Source: Clostridiales bacterium (lineage in GTDB: Bacteria; Bacillota; Clostridia; Christensenellales; Aristaeellaceae). Taken from it: 35,343 nt of DNA. Both the position numbers and the translations under genes were made by a program. The stretch lies in assembly GCA_029012285.1 (NCBI GenBank), contig JAQXLU010000020.1, positions 1-35,343 of the forward strand. The letters are read 5' to 3'. Below the pieces are notes generated by a model that had not been told where the DNA came from, searched no databases, and saw only the letters and a list, made by a program, of their open reading frames with translations. Positions 7,987-15,297 of this stretch are shown piece after piece; position 1 is the stretch's first letter, and the number at the start of each line of letters is the position of its first letter.

Positions 7987-8674
7987 CTGCCAGCGCCCGT
8001 TTGAGCAGCGTGCGGATGATCCTCTCTCGCCGGGACACCTGCATCTGCGTCATGCCCAGGCGCATTCCGGCCTCTCGCTGCGTCAGCCCGACGCGGTAGC
8101 GCAGCAGGATCAGCTTGCGGTCAAGTGCGGGCAGCTTGTCCAGGATGTCTCGCAGCTCCAGGCGGGATTGCCAGTCCTCCGGGTCGGGCAGCAAATCAAG
8201 CAGGGCGCTGCCGCCTGGGGATTGCGTATCGGTGGAGACCACGCGAACCTCCTCCAGGTGGAGCATGAGCTCGGTGGCGTCCATGCGCATTTCCGCCGAT
8301 AGCTCCTGTACGGTGGGCTCGCGGTGGAGGGTCGCTGACAGGGACTGCTCCGCCTGGCGGATGGCCCTGCGGAGCGCCACTTCCGTGCGGGGAATGTGGA
8401 GGGGCTGCGCCGTCCGGGTCAGCAGCCGCATTTCCCCCAATATCCATGCCGCCGCGTAGGTGGAGAAGGCTGCATCGCGGGACGGGTCGAATTGGCGCAG
8501 GGCCTTCATCAGCCCGATGACGCCCTGCTGGTAGAGCTCCTCCCGCGCGCAGGTGGCGGGGAAGCGCCGCACCATCGCCCCCACCAGCGGCAGATGCTTC
8601 TCCGCCAGGGCCTGTATGGCCTCCGGGCCAGCAGCGCGGGCCTGCAGAAGCTCTTGTGTGAAGGTTGCATTCAA
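7982..8674 (-). CDS. sigF: RNA polymerase sporulation sigma factor SigF (SpoIIAC)
   Basis: Forespore-specific sigma factor of the sigma-70 family, 230 residues. Region 2 is clear: EELYQQGVIGLMKALRQFDP, then AFSTYAAAWILGEMRLL. Region 3 follows (VALRRAIRQAEQSL, PTVQELSAEM), and region 4 has the helix-turn-helix TQREAGMRLGMTQMQVSRRE. The start is TTG 8674: GGAGGG stands six bases before it and its first bases overlap the spoIIAB stop as TTGA. Longer frames upstream only cover spoIIAB. In the family it is held inactive by SpoIIAB until SpoIIAA releases it after septation; the gene order here is the classic spoIIA order. Confidence 0.95.
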   Translation of the reverse strand: MNATFTQELLQARAAGPEAIQALAEKHLPLVGAMVRRFPATCAREELYQQGVIGLMKALRQFDPSRDAAFSTYAAAWILGEMRLLTRTAQPLHIPRTEVALRRAIRQAEQSLSATLHREPTVQELSAEMRMDATELMLHLEEVRVVSTDTQSPGGSALLDLLPDPEDWQSRLELRDILDKLPALDRKLILLRYRVGLTQREAGMRLGMTQMQVSRRERIIRTLLKRALAE

Positions 8675-9108
8675 TGGACGCCCTCCGCGCCAATCCGTTT
8701 GCGCATGCGCACCGAGGTGCCGCTGCCGGGCGCGGATTGCACCTCCACCTCGTCCATGAAGGTCTGCATGACCGCAAAGCCCATGCCGCTGCGCTCCTGC
8801 TCGGGGTGGGTGGTGAAGAAGGGCTCCATGGCCTGCTTGACGTTGGTGATACCCTTCCCCCGGTCGGAGACCTCGATGGCCAGCGCCTTGCCGTCGATGA
8901 TGGCCCGCATGGTCACCAGGCCCCGCGTGCCCTCGTAGCCATGGACGATGGCGTTGGTGACGGCCTCCGATACGGCGGTTTTGACGTCGGCAATCTCGGA
9001 CACGGTGGGGGAGAGCTGCACCGCGAAGGCCGCAATCACCACCCGGGCAAAGGCCTCGTTTTCCGGGACGCTCAGGAAGCTCACTTCCATTTCGTTGTGT
9101 CTGTTCAT
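8671..9108 (-). CDS. spoIIAB: Anti-sigma F factor / serine kinase SpoIIAB
   Basis: GHKL-fold protein kinase and anti-sigma factor that binds SigF and phosphorylates SpoIIAA; 145 residues, standard. The ATP-lid motifs are visible: SEAVTNAIVHGYEG (N box), EVSDRGKGI (G1), and FFTTHPEQERSGMGFAVM (G2). The ATG overlaps the spoIIAA stop as ATGA, and its TGA overlaps the sigF start, so all three genes are coupled. Confidence 0.96.
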   Translation of the reverse strand: MNRHNEMEVSFLSVPENEAFARVVIAAFAVQLSPTVSEIADVKTAVSEAVTNAIVHGYEGTRGLVTMRAIIDGKALAIEVSDRGKGITNVKQAMEPFFTTHPEQERSGMGFAVMQTFMDEVEVQSAPGSGTSVRMRKRIGAEGVH

Positions 9109-9428
9109 TGCGCTGCCTCCTGCTTGTCAAGCTGCCGGATCACCCTGTCCATGCCGGACATGTGGAAGATGCGGGCAATGTGGGGGTTCATGTGGATCAC
9201 GCCCACCATGCCGCCCCTGTCCCGCATTTGACGGTATCGCCCCAGAATGACGCCGATGCCGGAGGAATCCATGAATTGCAGCGTGGTGAAGTCGAGGATC
9301 AGCCGACGGATGCCCGGGTCGGCGATCAAAGCGTCCAGCTCCCGCCGGACGCTTTGCGCGCAGTAATGATCCAGCTCTCCCGCCAGACGGACGATGATGC
9401 TGTCGCCGTCACGGATGGATTGAAGCAT
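9105..9428 (-). CDS. spoIIAA: Anti-anti-sigma factor SpoIIAA
   Basis: STAS-domain protein of 107 residues that relieves SpoIIAB inhibition of SigF. The phosphorylation loop FMDSSGIGVILGRY is intact; Ser55 corresponds by eye to the phosphorylated serine of the DSSG motif. ATG 9428 is chosen because AGGAGG lies eight bases before it; the open frame extends further only through the promoter/hairpin region. It is the first gene of the spoIIA operon. Confidence 0.95.
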   Translation of the reverse strand: MLQSIRDGDSIIVRLAGELDHYCAQSVRRELDALIADPGIRRLILDFTTLQFMDSSGIGVILGRYRQMRDRGGMVGVIHMNPHIARIFHMSGMDRVIRQLDKQEAAQ

Positions 9429-9465
9429 AACAAAAACCTCCTGTGACAGATATTCACGGGAGGTA

Positions 9466-9495
9466 CATTTCAGGAAAGGGCAGTGCTTTTCCTGC
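9466..9495 (-). promoter_or_regulatory. Candidate SigH-type promoter of the spoIIA operon
   Basis: Minus strand: GCAGGAAAA (9495-9487) resembles the sigma-H -35 (RnAGGAWWW). A 12-bp spacer is followed by CCTGAAATG (9474-9466), resembling RnnGAATWW with GAAA in place of GAAT. It is 38 nt before the SpoIIAA start. spoIIA is SigH-dependent in Bacillus; here this is inference. No good sigma-A promoter was seen. Confidence 0.4.
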
Positions 9496-9511
9496 GATGA
9501 AAAAGCACTGC
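9480..9511 (-). terminator. Hairpin between the permease operon and spoIIA
   Basis: Perfect 11-bp arms GCAGTGCTTTT (9480-9490) and AAAAGCACTGC (9501-9511) with a 10-nt loop. On the minus strand it follows the DMT-type gene and precedes spoIIAA. The U-tract is better on the plus side (TTTTG) than on the minus (CCTTTCC), so termination strength is uncertain. Confidence 0.5.
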
Positions 9512-9572
9512 TTTTGTCAAAGCGGGACAAGCGTTCGACAGTGCCGTAGGGGTGGGCGCGAAGGCTGTCGGA

Positions 9573-10064
9573 TCAACCGGCGGGTGTTTTCCACTTCATC
9601 AGCAGCACCCCTGCCACCATCAGAGCGACCCCGACATACTTTTGCCAGGTGAAGGCCAGCTTCTCCGAGCCCAGCCAGCCAAAGGCGTCGATCAGCGCCG
9701 CCACGGTCAGCTGAGATAATAGGATGGTCGAGATTGCCACGGTGGGGGACAGCCCCTTGATGGACATCATCACCGTCACCGTGATGATGGGTGCAATCAC
9801 GCCGCCCCACCAGGAATACCATGGCGATTGCCCGATCAAGCGGATGTTCCCCTTGCCAAAGCCCCAGGCGATGAGCAGCGATAGCACGAAGCCCACCGCC
9901 TGCACCAGCGCGTTGGTTTCCAACACGCCCACCTTTTCGCCCAAGCGGGTGTTCATCACGCCCTGGATGCTCATCGCCGCACCCGCCAATAACGCGCAAA
10001 GAAAGCCCAGCATCAGCATACCCCCTTTGGAAAGAGTATGGCGTGACGACGGGCGATTATTCAT
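9573..10064 (-). CDS. DMT-type permease of the DUF606/YdcZ family
   Basis: Small hydrophobic protein of up to 163 residues with about five membrane segments (LGFLCALLAGAAMSIQGVMN; LVQAVGFVLSLLIAWGF; WWGGVIAPIITVTVMMS; AISTILLSQLTVAALIDAFG; VGVALMVAGVLLM). The half-size DMT pattern, SIQGVMNTRLGEKVG and YSWWGG fit the DUF606 family; substrate unknown. ATG 10064 overlaps the alarmone-synthetase stop as ATGA and has GAGGAG eight bases upstream. An internal start at 10013 (MLGFLC) also has an SD-like AGGGGG and matches the family's usual N-terminus better. Last gene of a four-gene operon. Confidence 0.85.
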   Translation of the reverse strand: MNNRPSSRHTLSKGGMLMLGFLCALLAGAAMSIQGVMNTRLGEKVGVLETNALVQAVGFVLSLLIAWGFGKGNIRLIGQSPWYSWWGGVIAPIITVTVMMSIKGLSPTVAISTILLSQLTVAALIDAFGWLGSEKLAFTWQKYVGVALMVAGVLLMKWKTPAG

Positions 10065-10747
10065 GGCGCTTGCTCCTCGGCCTTGGTGGCTTGTTGGGCA
10101 ATGACCGCGTCGATGCGGTCGTGGATGGACTGCATCCGATCGTCAAGGGAGGCGATGTCCTCACCGACCCGGTGTAGCTCCTCGCTGATGTCCTCCGGCA
10201 CCTCGCCTGCGGCCTTGTAGCGCATGGAGTGCTCCAGCGAGGCCCAAAAGTCCATGGCGATGGTGCGTATCTGCACCTCCACCGGCACGGGAAGGCGGCC
10301 GCTTTGCAGGAATACAGGGATTTCGACGATCAGGTGCAGGCTGCGGTAGCCGTTGGGCTTGGGGTTGCGGATGTAATCCTGCATTTCCAGCAGCCTCACG
10401 TCGTCCTGGGTGGTCAGCAATCGGGCGATGGTGTACACGTCCTGCACATAGGAGCAGATCACGCGGATGCCGGCGATGTCGTGCAGGTTTTCCACGGCGC
10501 TTTGCATGCTGACGGCGAAGTGCTTCCGGCTGAGCTTCTCCATCATGCTCTGAATGGATTTGAGGCGGCTCTCAATGTGGTGGATGGGGTTGCGGCGGTG
10601 CTTCATCTGGAACTCGTCATCGAGGATTTCCAGCTTCGTCTGGACCTCCTTGATGGCGGCGGAATACCGGCACTGGATGGCGAAAAAGTCGTCGACCATC
10701 CGCTGGAAATCCTCGCTCATCTGCTGCATGCGCTTTTCATCAGCCAT
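10061..10747 (-). CDS. Small alarmone synthetase, GTP pyrophosphokinase family (RelQ/RelP-like)
   Basis: Single-domain (p)ppGpp synthetase of 228 residues lacking hydrolase, TGS and ACT domains. Synthetase motifs are present: RRNPIHHIESRLKSIQSMME, LHDIAGIRVICSYVQDVY, DYIRNPKPNGYRSLHLIVE, and VEVQIRTIAMDFWASLEH. The C-terminus is a predicted helix, as in tetrameric small synthetases. The expected reaction is transfer of pyrophosphate from ATP to GDP/GTP. ATG 10747 has GGAGG six bases before it and lies inside the last codons of the histidine kinase gene (8-bp overlap). Its stop overlaps the permease start. Operon membership suggests control by the two-component system (inference). Confidence 0.92.
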   Translation of the reverse strand: MADEKRMQQMSEDFQRMVDDFFAIQCRYSAAIKEVQTKLEILDDEFQMKHRRNPIHHIESRLKSIQSMMEKLSRKHFAVSMQSAVENLHDIAGIRVICSYVQDVYTIARLLTTQDDVRLLEMQDYIRNPKPNGYRSLHLIVEIPVFLQSGRLPVPVEVQIRTIAMDFWASLEHSMRYKAAGEVPEDISEELHRVGEDIASLDDRMQSIHDRIDAVIAQQATKAEEQAP

Positions 10748-12116
10748 GTTGTACCTCCATGTCGTTTGCCTGCGCGGCTTGCCCAGCGTGGATGTGGCGC
10801 GGCGGGGAAACCGGCAACTCCACGCGGAAGGTGGAGCCCTCGCCGACGGCGCTCGTTACGCTGACGGTGCCACCCAGCATGTCCACAATGCGCTTCACCA
10901 GGCTAAGTCCCAGGCCTACGCCCTCCTGTTTGCGGCTCTTGTCCGCCTGATAGAACTTATCGAAGATGCGCTTTTGCGCCTCCTCGGTCATGCCGCAGCC
11001 GTGATCCTGGATCTCCACGATGGCGTTTTCCTCCCGGAATACCCGCACCTCAATATCCGTGCCCTCCGGGGAGAACTTGATGGCGTTCTGAATGATGTTC
11101 ACCCACACCTGGTTGAGCAGCTCCTGGTCGGAGGTGATGCTGACCTCCTGGAGGTCCAGCTGCCAGTCGATGTCCTTGGCGCTCCAGGTGGGCTCCAGGC
11201 GGAGAATGACCTGGCGCAGCTGCTCGTCCAGGGAAAAGGTGGCGATGCTGGCCAGGGCGGTCTGCTGCTCCAGTGCGGACAAGCGCAGCAGCGTTTCGGA
11301 CAACCGGGACAAGCGGTCGCTTTCCTGCGCGATGATCTGGATGTACTCCGCCTTCTGCTCCTCGGTCAGCCCGGGCATCTGCAAGAGCTTTGCAAAGCCG
11401 CGGATGGAGGCGATGGGCGTCTTGAACTCATGGGAGATGCTGCTGATGAAGTCCTTTTGCAGATAGGCCGTGGAACCCAGGGCCTCCGTCATGTCGTTGA
11501 AGGAGCGCATCAATTCGCCCATCTCGCCCGGCTGATTATCCGGCAAACGCACGGAAAAGTCGCCCTCCTGCACCTGCTCGTGGGCGCGGGTGAGCGCCTG
11601 CACGGGCTTTGACAGCCGGAAGGAGGCGAAGGTCGTCATCAGCACAAACACCGCCAGGAAGGTGAGGGAGGCGGAGATGATGCGGAAGAACGCCACCATG
11701 AACAGCGACCGCTCGTACAGGGAGGTGATCCTGACCAAACCTTCGTTGAGCTGAACATAGGTGATGGGCGATTTGCTCATGTCGTCCAGCACGGAATAGA
11801 TGCTGCGTTCCGAAAGCACGGTAAAGAGGTCGTCTGGCAGATCGGGGGCATCGGGGGCGACGAGCTCCACATGGGTGTCCTCCACATCGTCCATCATGCC
11901 CAGCATCGTGGGCAGCGTCAGGTCTGTGCGCTTGTCGATCTCCAGCAGGTAGACTGCCAGCGCGTTCTGCTGGAGCTGCAATTCGTTCTGCACGTTGACG
12001 TGGCTGATCACATAGGCGAGCATCAGCGAAATGATTGCCGCGAAGGCAGCGCTGATGTAGAGCGCGATCATCAGCTTGCCACGGAAGGTGTAGGGCTGGA
12101 AGTATCGCTTAAGCAT
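10740..12116 (-). CDS. Membrane sensor histidine kinase (HAMP-HisKA-HATPase)
   Basis: 458-residue class I sensor kinase. TM1 is about residues 15-37 and an extracytoplasmic domain of about 100 residues follows (ELQLQQNALAVYLLEI to YERS). TM2 is about 141-163, then HAMP (SFRLSKPVQALTRAHEQVQ). The HisKA motif SSISHEFKTPIASI has the phospho-accepting His229. HATPase boxes are NIIQNAIKFSPEG, EIQDHGCGM and KQEGVGLGLSLV. ATG 12116 (MLKRYF) is chosen over an upstream TTG because it gives a normal short cytoplasmic N-terminus. It overlaps the response-regulator stop by 8 bp and the alarmone-synthetase gene by 8 bp. The signal is unknown. Confidence 0.95.
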   Translation of the reverse strand: MLKRYFQPYTFRGKLMIALYISAAFAAIISLMLAYVISHVNVQNELQLQQNALAVYLLEIDKRTDLTLPTMLGMMDDVEDTHVELVAPDAPDLPDDLFTVLSERSIYSVLDDMSKSPITYVQLNEGLVRITSLYERSLFMVAFFRIISASLTFLAVFVLMTTFASFRLSKPVQALTRAHEQVQEGDFSVRLPDNQPGEMGELMRSFNDMTEALGSTAYLQKDFISSISHEFKTPIASIRGFAKLLQMPGLTEEQKAEYIQIIAQESDRLSRLSETLLRLSALEQQTALASIATFSLDEQLRQVILRLEPTWSAKDIDWQLDLQEVSITSDQELLNQVWVNIIQNAIKFSPEGTDIEVRVFREENAIVEIQDHGCGMTEEAQKRIFDKFYQADKSRKQEGVGLGLSLVKRIVDMLGGTVSVTSAVGEGSTFRVELPVSPPRHIHAGQAAQANDMEVQHG

Positions 12117-12786
12117 CGTTTCTGACCGCCTTATAGCCAAGGCCGCGCACCGTCACCAGGGAGAAATCGGGGAATACATCGCATTTTTCGCGCAGCCGCT
12201 TGATGTGCACGTCCACCGTGCGCTCGTCGCTGTCGGAATCCATCCCCCAGATCTCGTCCATCAGCTGACGGCGGGTGAAAATCTGCATCGGACTGGACAG
12301 GAGCTTGAAGAGCAGGAAGAATTCCTTTTTGGGCAGCGTCAGCAGCGTATCGCCCCGGCGGACGGTCAAGCTGTCATAATCCAGCAGCGTTTCGCCGATG
12401 GTCAGCCGGTGGCTGGTCATGGCCCGGCTGCGGCGGAGCAGCGCCTGCACATGCAAGAGCAGCTCGTCCAGATCGACGGGCTTGGTCAGGTAATCATCCG
12501 CGCCCGCAGTGAAGCCGGTGCGCTTGTCCTCCAGGGAATCCCGCGCGGTCACCAGCATGATGGGCAGCAGGGGATAGGCGCTGCGCAGCTCGGCCGTCAG
12601 CTCCCAGCCATCCATGACGGGCATCATCACATCGGCAATGACCAGATCGGGCATGACGCGCTCAATCGCGTCCAGGGCTTCCTCCCCGTTGGCAGCGGCC
12701 ACCGTCTGATAACCGTTCAGCCCCAAAAAGGCGCACATCATCCGCTGCAGGGACAAATCGTCCTCCACGACAAGGATTGAAAACAT
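12109..12786 (-). CDS. OmpR/PhoB-family response regulator
   Basis: 225 residues. The receiver domain has the acidic pair EDD (8-10), phospho-accepting Asp52 in VIADVMMP, Thr80 in LVTARD and Lys102 in YLTKPV. The C-terminal winged helix ends with DVHIKRLREK and VTVRGLGYKAV, typical of OmpR-type DNA-binding domains. AAGGAG precedes the ATG by about 10 bases. First gene of the operon with the histidine kinase, small alarmone synthetase and permease, transcribed from a well-matched promoter that could be autoregulated. Confidence 0.96.
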   Translation of the reverse strand: MFSILVVEDDLSLQRMMCAFLGLNGYQTVAAANGEEALDAIERVMPDLVIADVMMPVMDGWELTAELRSAYPLLPIMLVTARDSLEDKRTGFTAGADDYLTKPVDLDELLLHVQALLRRSRAMTSHRLTIGETLLDYDSLTVRRGDTLLTLPKKEFFLLFKLLSSPMQIFTRRQLMDEIWGMDSDSDERTVDVHIKRLREKCDVFPDFSLVTVRGLGYKAVRNDA

Positions 12787-12813
12787 CTATCACCAACTCC
12801 TTTGTATGACTTC

Positions 12814-12842
12814 ATGATAGCACACCTTGGTGCATCCTGCAA
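12814..12842 (-). promoter_or_regulatory. sigma-A promoter of the two-component operon
   Basis: Minus strand: -35 TTGCAG (12842-12837), 17-bp spacer, -10 TATCAT (12819-12814). The spacer contains a short CACC/GGTG inverted repeat (12823-12832) that could be a regulator site, though it is too short to be sure. Confidence 0.65.
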
Positions 12843-12890
12843 GGGGAGTATAGAATGGCGCTGTGAACTGCAAATGAAGAGCGGGTGATG

Positions 12891-13355
12891 TTATTTTGCG
12901 TAGAACACAAGGGTCATGCGGTCGTTGATGATCTGCGTGTCGCCGGTGGGACGGTAGCCCATCTTCTCGTAAAGATGGCAGTTGGCCTTCTCCTGGAGGA
13001 TGGTGCCCAGCGTCCAGCCGGTATCGCCGTGGATGCGTTCTGCTTCGCGGATCGCCGCTTGCGCCACGCCTCTGCCGCGAAACTCGGGCAGCACAAACAG
13101 GGGGGATATGCGCTTTGGCGAAGCGTTGTGCGCATCCACTACGCGGATGGCGCCCGTATTCACCCCGTCCACCCGGATGAAGTAGAAATGCGTGGCTGGC
13201 ATGGCGAAGCGCGATTGTACCTTTTCCAGCGGTTCGTTGCCGGGGTTGGTGTCAAAGTCCTGATAGGTCGACAGCAGCTCTGCAAAGGCAGCGCGCTGCA
13301 TCTGCCAGATCGTGGGCGCGTCGTCCATAGACGCGCGGACGAGGGTGATGTTCAT
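12891..13355 (-). CDS. GNAT-family N-acetyltransferase
   Basis: 154-residue acetyl-CoA-dependent acyltransferase fold, substrate unknown. The acetyl-CoA loop is visible as LFVLPEFRGRGVAQAAIREA, followed by LGTILQEKANCHLYEKMGYR, the usual motif B. ATG 13355 is used: AGGAGGG abuts an earlier ATG (13361) but is six bases from this one. It lies directly behind the terminator of the tyrS-YigZ operon with almost no room for a promoter, so expression probably comes from read-through. Confidence 0.88.
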   Translation of the reverse strand: MNITLVRASMDDAPTIWQMQRAAFAELLSTYQDFDTNPGNEPLEKVQSRFAMPATHFYFIRVDGVNTGAIRVVDAHNASPKRISPLFVLPEFRGRGVAQAAIREAERIHGDTGWTLGTILQEKANCHLYEKMGYRPTGDTQIINDRMTLVFYAK

Positions 13356-13374
13356 GTGCATCCCTCCTGGTATG

Positions 13375-13403
13375 AAAAACCGCCGCACAAAGACATGCGG
13401 CGG
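13375..13403 (-). terminator. Rho-independent terminator after the YigZ gene
   Basis: Minus strand: CCGCCGCA (13403-13396), 8-nt loop, TGCGGCGG (13387-13380), then TTTTT (13379-13375). Strong GC stem directly after the YigZ stop. Confidence 0.8.
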
Positions 13404-13408
13404 CAGGT

Positions 13409-14047
13409 TTATTCGTTTGCATCCCACGCCTGGTAGGATTCGTCCTCCAGCAGGTATTCAAACCTGCCGTCGGTCAGGCGGACAAGGTCAGATAGCATGG
13501 CCTCGGCATCCTTCTCGCGCACCAGCAGCGTGAAGCCCACGGCGGTGGTGAATTCGCTCCCCACCAGCTGCACGGGCATGGCCTTGAGCGCGTGGGTCAC
13601 CCTGTCCCACAGGGAATAGGCTACCTCGCACAGATACCGTTGGCTGGGCTCCATCACCACGACCTGGGCGGCTTTGAGCGCGATCACCGTGCCCTGCGTA
13701 TACGCCCGGACAAGCCCGCCCGCGCCCAGCAGCACGCCACCGAAATAGCGGGTCACCACCACGCAGCAGTTGACCACGCCCTGGGCCTTGAGCACCTCCA
13801 TCATGGGCAATCCCGCTGTGCCGCCGGGCTCTCCATCGTCGGAGTAGCGCATGATGCCCGCGTTCCTGCCGATGATGTAGGCGTAGCAGTTGTGGGTCGC
13901 GTCCTTGTGTTTCGTGCGTATCCTTTGCAGGAAAGCAAGCGCTTCTTCCTCCGTTTGGCAGGGGCAGGCGTAACCGATGAAGCGGCTCTTGTTGATGACC
14001 ACCTCATCGGACGCCTCCCGCCGCAGCGTCTTGTATGGCGCGCTCAT
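13409..14047 (-). CDS. YigZ/IMPACT-family protein
   Basis: 212-residue member of the UPF0029/IMPACT family. The N-terminal domain carries [30 protein letters not shown] and [18 protein letters not shown], then [22 protein letters not shown]-terminal DUF1949-type domain follows. The molecular role of bacterial YigZ is not settled; eukaryotic IMPACT acts in translation control. The ATG overlaps the tyrS stop as ATGA, so the two are translationally coupled. A strong terminator closes the operon right behind it. Confidence 0.93.
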   Translation of the reverse strand: MSAPYKTLRREASDEVVINKSRFIGYACPCQTEEEALAFLQRIRTKHKDATHNCYAYIIGRNAGIMRYSDDGEPGGTAGLPMMEVLKAQGVVNCCVVVTRYFGGVLLGAGGLVRAYTQGTVIALKAAQVVVMEPSQRYLCEVAYSLWDRVTHALKAMPVQLVGSEFTTAVGFTLLVREKDAEAMLSDLVRLTDGRFEYLLEDESYQAWDANE

Positions 14048-15270
14048 TGGAGGATCAGGCGGCGGAAGCCCTTCTTGCCCTTTTGCAGCATCAGGCCGTC
14101 CGCGCCGAACTGCTCGGCAGAAATGGTGGCGTTCATGTCGGTGACTTTTTCATCTGCCACCAGCACCGCGCCGGCTTTGATCTGATTGCGTGCGTCGGAC
14201 TGGCTCTTGCACAGCCCGGATTTGACCAGCATGGTGGTGACGCGAGCGTCCTCGGCCAGGTCGGCTGCGGTCAGCTCAAAGGAGGGGACGCTGGCACTGT
14301 TCATGCCGCCGCCGAACAGGGAAGCCGCCGCCTCCGCCGCCTTTTGGGCTTCCTCCTCGCCGTGCACCAGCTTGGTGACCTCGTAGGCCAGCACCTTCTT
14401 GGCCTCGTTGATGGCGCTGCCCTCCAGCGCGCCCAGGCGGCGCACCTCGTCCATGGGCAGGAAGGTCAGAAGGCCCAGGCACTTTTCCACGTCCTTGTCG
14501 TCCACATTGCGCCAGTACTGGTAGAAGTCAAAGGGCGAGGTCTTGTTGGGATCAAGCCACAGCGCGCCCTTTTCGGTCTTGCCCATCTTCTTGCCGTCGT
14601 GGGTGAGCAGCAGCTGGAAGGTGCAGGCGAAGGCCTTCTCGTTGTCCTTGCGGCGCACCAGGTCAGCGCCGCCCAGCATGTTGGACCACTGGTCGTTGCC
14701 GCCCATTTCCAGACGGCAGCCGTAGCGGTGGAAGAGCTCCAGGAAGTCGTAGGACTGCATGAGCATGTAGGTGAATTCCAGGAAGGACAAGCCGTTCTCA
14801 GATTCCATGCGGGCGCGGTAGCAATCGGCGCGCAGCATGGTGTTGACGGAGAACATGGAGCCGATGTCGCGCATGAAGTCGATGAAGTTGAGGTGACGCA
14901 GCCAGTCGCCGTTGTTGACGATGATCGCCTTGCCGTCAGAGAAGTCCAGGAAGCGGCTCATCTGCTGCTTGATGCACTCCACGTTCTGGTCGATGGTTTC
15001 GACGGTCATCATCTTGCGCATGTCGGTCTTGCCGCTGGGGTCGCCGATCATGGCGGTGCCGCCGCCCATCAGCGCGATGGGCTTATGACCGGCTTTCTGC
15101 ATGTGGGCCATGGCCATGATCGGGATGTAATGGCCGATATGCAGGGAATCCGCCGTGGGGTCGAAGCCCACGTAGAAGGTGGTGGGCTCTTCCAGCTGCT
15201 TGTACAATTCGTCCTCAAAGGTGACCTGGGCGATAAAGCCGCGTTCCTTCAAAACGTCAAGAATGTGCAT
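14044..15270 (-). CDS. tyrS: Tyrosyl-tRNA synthetase
   Basis: Class I aminoacyl-tRNA synthetase joining tyrosine to tRNA-Tyr; 408 residues, typical of the bacterial TyrS. The HIGH motif is intact at residues 44-47 (SLHIGHYIP), the tyrosine pocket includes GGNDQW at 190-195, and the KMSKS equivalent is KMGKT at 228-232. A C-terminal S4 RNA-binding domain follows (from about 345, [20 protein letters not shown]). GAGGAGG precedes the ATG by nine bases. It is the second gene of a T-box-led operon, 27 bp behind an aminotransferase. Confidence 0.97.
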   Translation of the reverse strand: MHILDVLKERGFIAQVTFEDELYKQLEEPTTFYVGFDPTADSLHIGHYIPIMAMAHMQKAGHKPIALMGGGTAMIGDPSGKTDMRKMMTVETIDQNVECIKQQMSRFLDFSDGKAIIVNNGDWLRHLNFIDFMRDIGSMFSVNTMLRADCYRARMESENGLSFLEFTYMLMQSYDFLELFHRYGCRLEMGGNDQWSNMLGGADLVRRKDNEKAFACTFQLLLTHDGKKMGKTEKGALWLDPNKTSPFDFYQYWRNVDDKDVEKCLGLLTFLPMDEVRRLGALEGSAINEAKKVLAYEVTKLVHGEEEAQKAAEAAASLFGGGMNSASVPSFELTAADLAEDARVTTMLVKSGLCKSQSDARNQIKAGAVLVADEKVTDMNATISAEQFGADGLMLQKGKKGFRRLILQ

Positions 15271-15297
15271 GGGGGTATCCTCCTCTATCTGTGTTGT

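Noticed and set aside
13396-13403. Possible CRISPR or repeat array from recurring GCGG/CCGC words
   Set aside because: No regularly spaced repeats were found; the words are parts of single hairpins.
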